This document shows, in pieces, positions 5,308 through 5,961 of a stretch of 5,961 nt of DNA. The stretch lies in the NCBI GenBank assembly GCA_964440285.1, contig CAYTRV010000145.1, forward strand, positions 1-5,961, written 5' to 3'. Below the pieces are notes generated by a model that was not told the origin of the DNA, did not search any database, and saw only the letters and a list, made by a program, of their open reading frames with translations. This stretch comes from CALMEC01 sp964440285 (GTDB taxonomy: Bacteria > Actinomycetota > Thermoleophilia > Miltoncostaeales > Miltoncostaeaceae). A program made the translations under genes and the position numbers. Position 1 is the stretch's first letter, and each line of letters opens with the position of its first letter.

Positions 5308-5961
5308 GTGCGGACCGTGGGACTCCATCTGCTGCAGTCCCTCGACCTCGTCGACACGCCGCGCCCGTCGACCGTCGCCGAGCTCGACCCCTCTGGCGCG
5401 CTCATCCGGCTCGAGCACTTCGCCACCGATGCCGAGATCGTCGTCGCGCTTGGGGATTCGCCCGTCCTGGTCGTCGCCGATTGCCCGCTCGCCGTGCCGA
5501 ACGACGCCGGCCAGCGCGACGTGGAACGGCTCCTTGCGTGGTGCGACATCCCGGTCTTCCCGGTCTCCCGGCGGCGGCTGCAGCAGGTGTTCGGCGGGCT
5601 CCGAGGCGTCCGCATCGCCGAATCGTTGGTAGGGACGGTCGAGCTGGTCGAAACCTCGCCGGACCTCGTGCTGCGCCAGCTCGCGTGGGAGGAACGCCAT
5701 CCTGGCGCGCCCCTCGATCTCGCCGACTACCGGGAGCGGTGGATCGCGCTGCGGCCGCCGGCGTACCGGCCGAAGGGACCTGGCCGCGCCAAGCCCGCCG
5801 GGATCATCGCCGCGCACGCGCTCCTCGCCCGGCACGTCGACCTGCAGGGGTGGCTCCCGTCGGGGGCGGGCGATGACTGGAACGCGATCCGCGACGCGGC
5901 CGCCCTCGACGCGATCGCCTGCGCCTACGTCACCTGGCGAGCCACGGTCGAGCCGGGCCGG
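5308..5961 (+). CDS. DUF429-like protein, predicted RNase H-like fold (218 codons, C-terminus cut by window edge)
   Basis: From GTG 5308 the frame stays open for 218 codons to the last base. The pattern matches DUF429-type proteins, which are predicted to have an RNase H-like fold and are often labelled predicted nucleases; their substrate is not established. Visible: a first strand VRTVGLHLL (1-9); PVLVVADCPLAVP (52-64), matching the common V-x-x-D-x-P-x-x-x-P strand and loop; CDIPVFPVSRRRLQQVFGG (79-97); a Glu in VELVETSP (111-118) where the family has an E-x-x-P-type motif; and GDDWNAIRDAAALDAIACAY (188-207), matching the C-terminal D...DALA-A helix. The first strand has His7 or Leu6 where G-x-D is usual, so one acidic active-site residue may be missing. 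TTG at 5296 is an alternative start that would add four residues; GTG fits the family N-terminus better. It is divergent from the small membrane protein gene. The family call is by motif memory only. Confidence 0.72.
   Translation, partial: MRTVGLHLLQSLDLVDTPRPSTVAELDPSGALIRLEHFATDAEIVVALGDSPVLVVADCPLAVPNDAGQRDVERLLAWCDIPVFPVSRRRLQQVFGGLRGVRIAESLVGTVELVETSPDLVLRQLAWEERHPGAPLDLADYRERWIALRPPAYRPKGPGRAKPAGIIAAHALLARHVDLQGWLPSGAGDDWNAIRDAAALDAIACAYVTWRATVEPGR

Noticed and set aside
5257..5835. 192-residue minus-strand open frame opposite the DUF429-like gene
   Set aside because: Charged, motif-free product; the plus-strand frame shows strand-helix patterning and DUF429-type motifs and stays open to the edge.
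1..5961. Mobile element, CRISPR array, tRNA/rRNA gene, phage defence or other novel multi-gene system
   Set aside because: No transposase or integrase motifs, direct-repeat arrays, cloverleaf-like segments or defence-type domains were seen; gene spacing is tight and composition looks uniform throughout.

Overview
The window is GC-rich, compact bacterial chromosome. Strong G/C bias at third codon positions, frequent GTG starts and start codons lying just downstream of TANNNT hexamers suggest an actinobacterium. A Thermoleophilia-type lineage is plausible, but that is inference; no rRNA or other taxonomic marker is present. Seven protein-coding genes are supported. The two at the edges are cut by the window.

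Positions 1-3528 (minus strand) hold one likely operon, read from right to left. It starts with a pyrimidine-nucleoside/thymidine phosphorylase (3528-2212). Next is a formamidopyrimidine-DNA glycosylase, mutM/fpg (2219-1383, overlapping by 8 bp), then a P1-family (DmpA/NylC-like) self-processing peptidase (1401-433, overlapping by 19 bp). After an 85-bp gap comes the N-terminal part of an OppC/DppC-type peptide ABC permease (347 to beyond base 1). The first three genes overlap and are probably translationally coupled. The gap before the permease holds a small hairpin, a -10-like hexamer and a 12-codon upstream reading frame whose stop overlaps the permease start.

Positions 3529-3571 are a 43-bp divergent promoter region. 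On the plus strand, 3572-4933 encodes an exported protein with a signal peptide, a Pro/Ala/Thr-rich linker, a beta-rich domain, a PDZ domain and about four TPR units. It has no protease domain and is probably a cell-envelope scaffold. An imperfect GC-rich hairpin (4940-4967) separates it from a convergent gene (5251-4970, minus) for a 93-residue membrane protein with three predicted transmembrane segments.

Positions 5252-5307 are a second short divergent promoter region. From 5308 to the right edge a plus-strand reading frame of 218 codons stays open and encodes a DUF429-like protein (predicted RNase H-like fold), cut by the window end.

Functionally, the operon mixes nucleoside salvage, oxidised-base repair and peptide turnover/import; a shared role is not evident. 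The pairing of a P1 peptidase with a peptide-type permease is the most suggestive link. I saw no mobile element, CRISPR array, tRNA or rRNA gene, and no clear undescribed multi-gene system. The most interesting signals are the repeated leaderless-style promoter spacing, the upstream reading frame before the permease, and small departures from family consensus in the peptidase and the DUF429-like protein.
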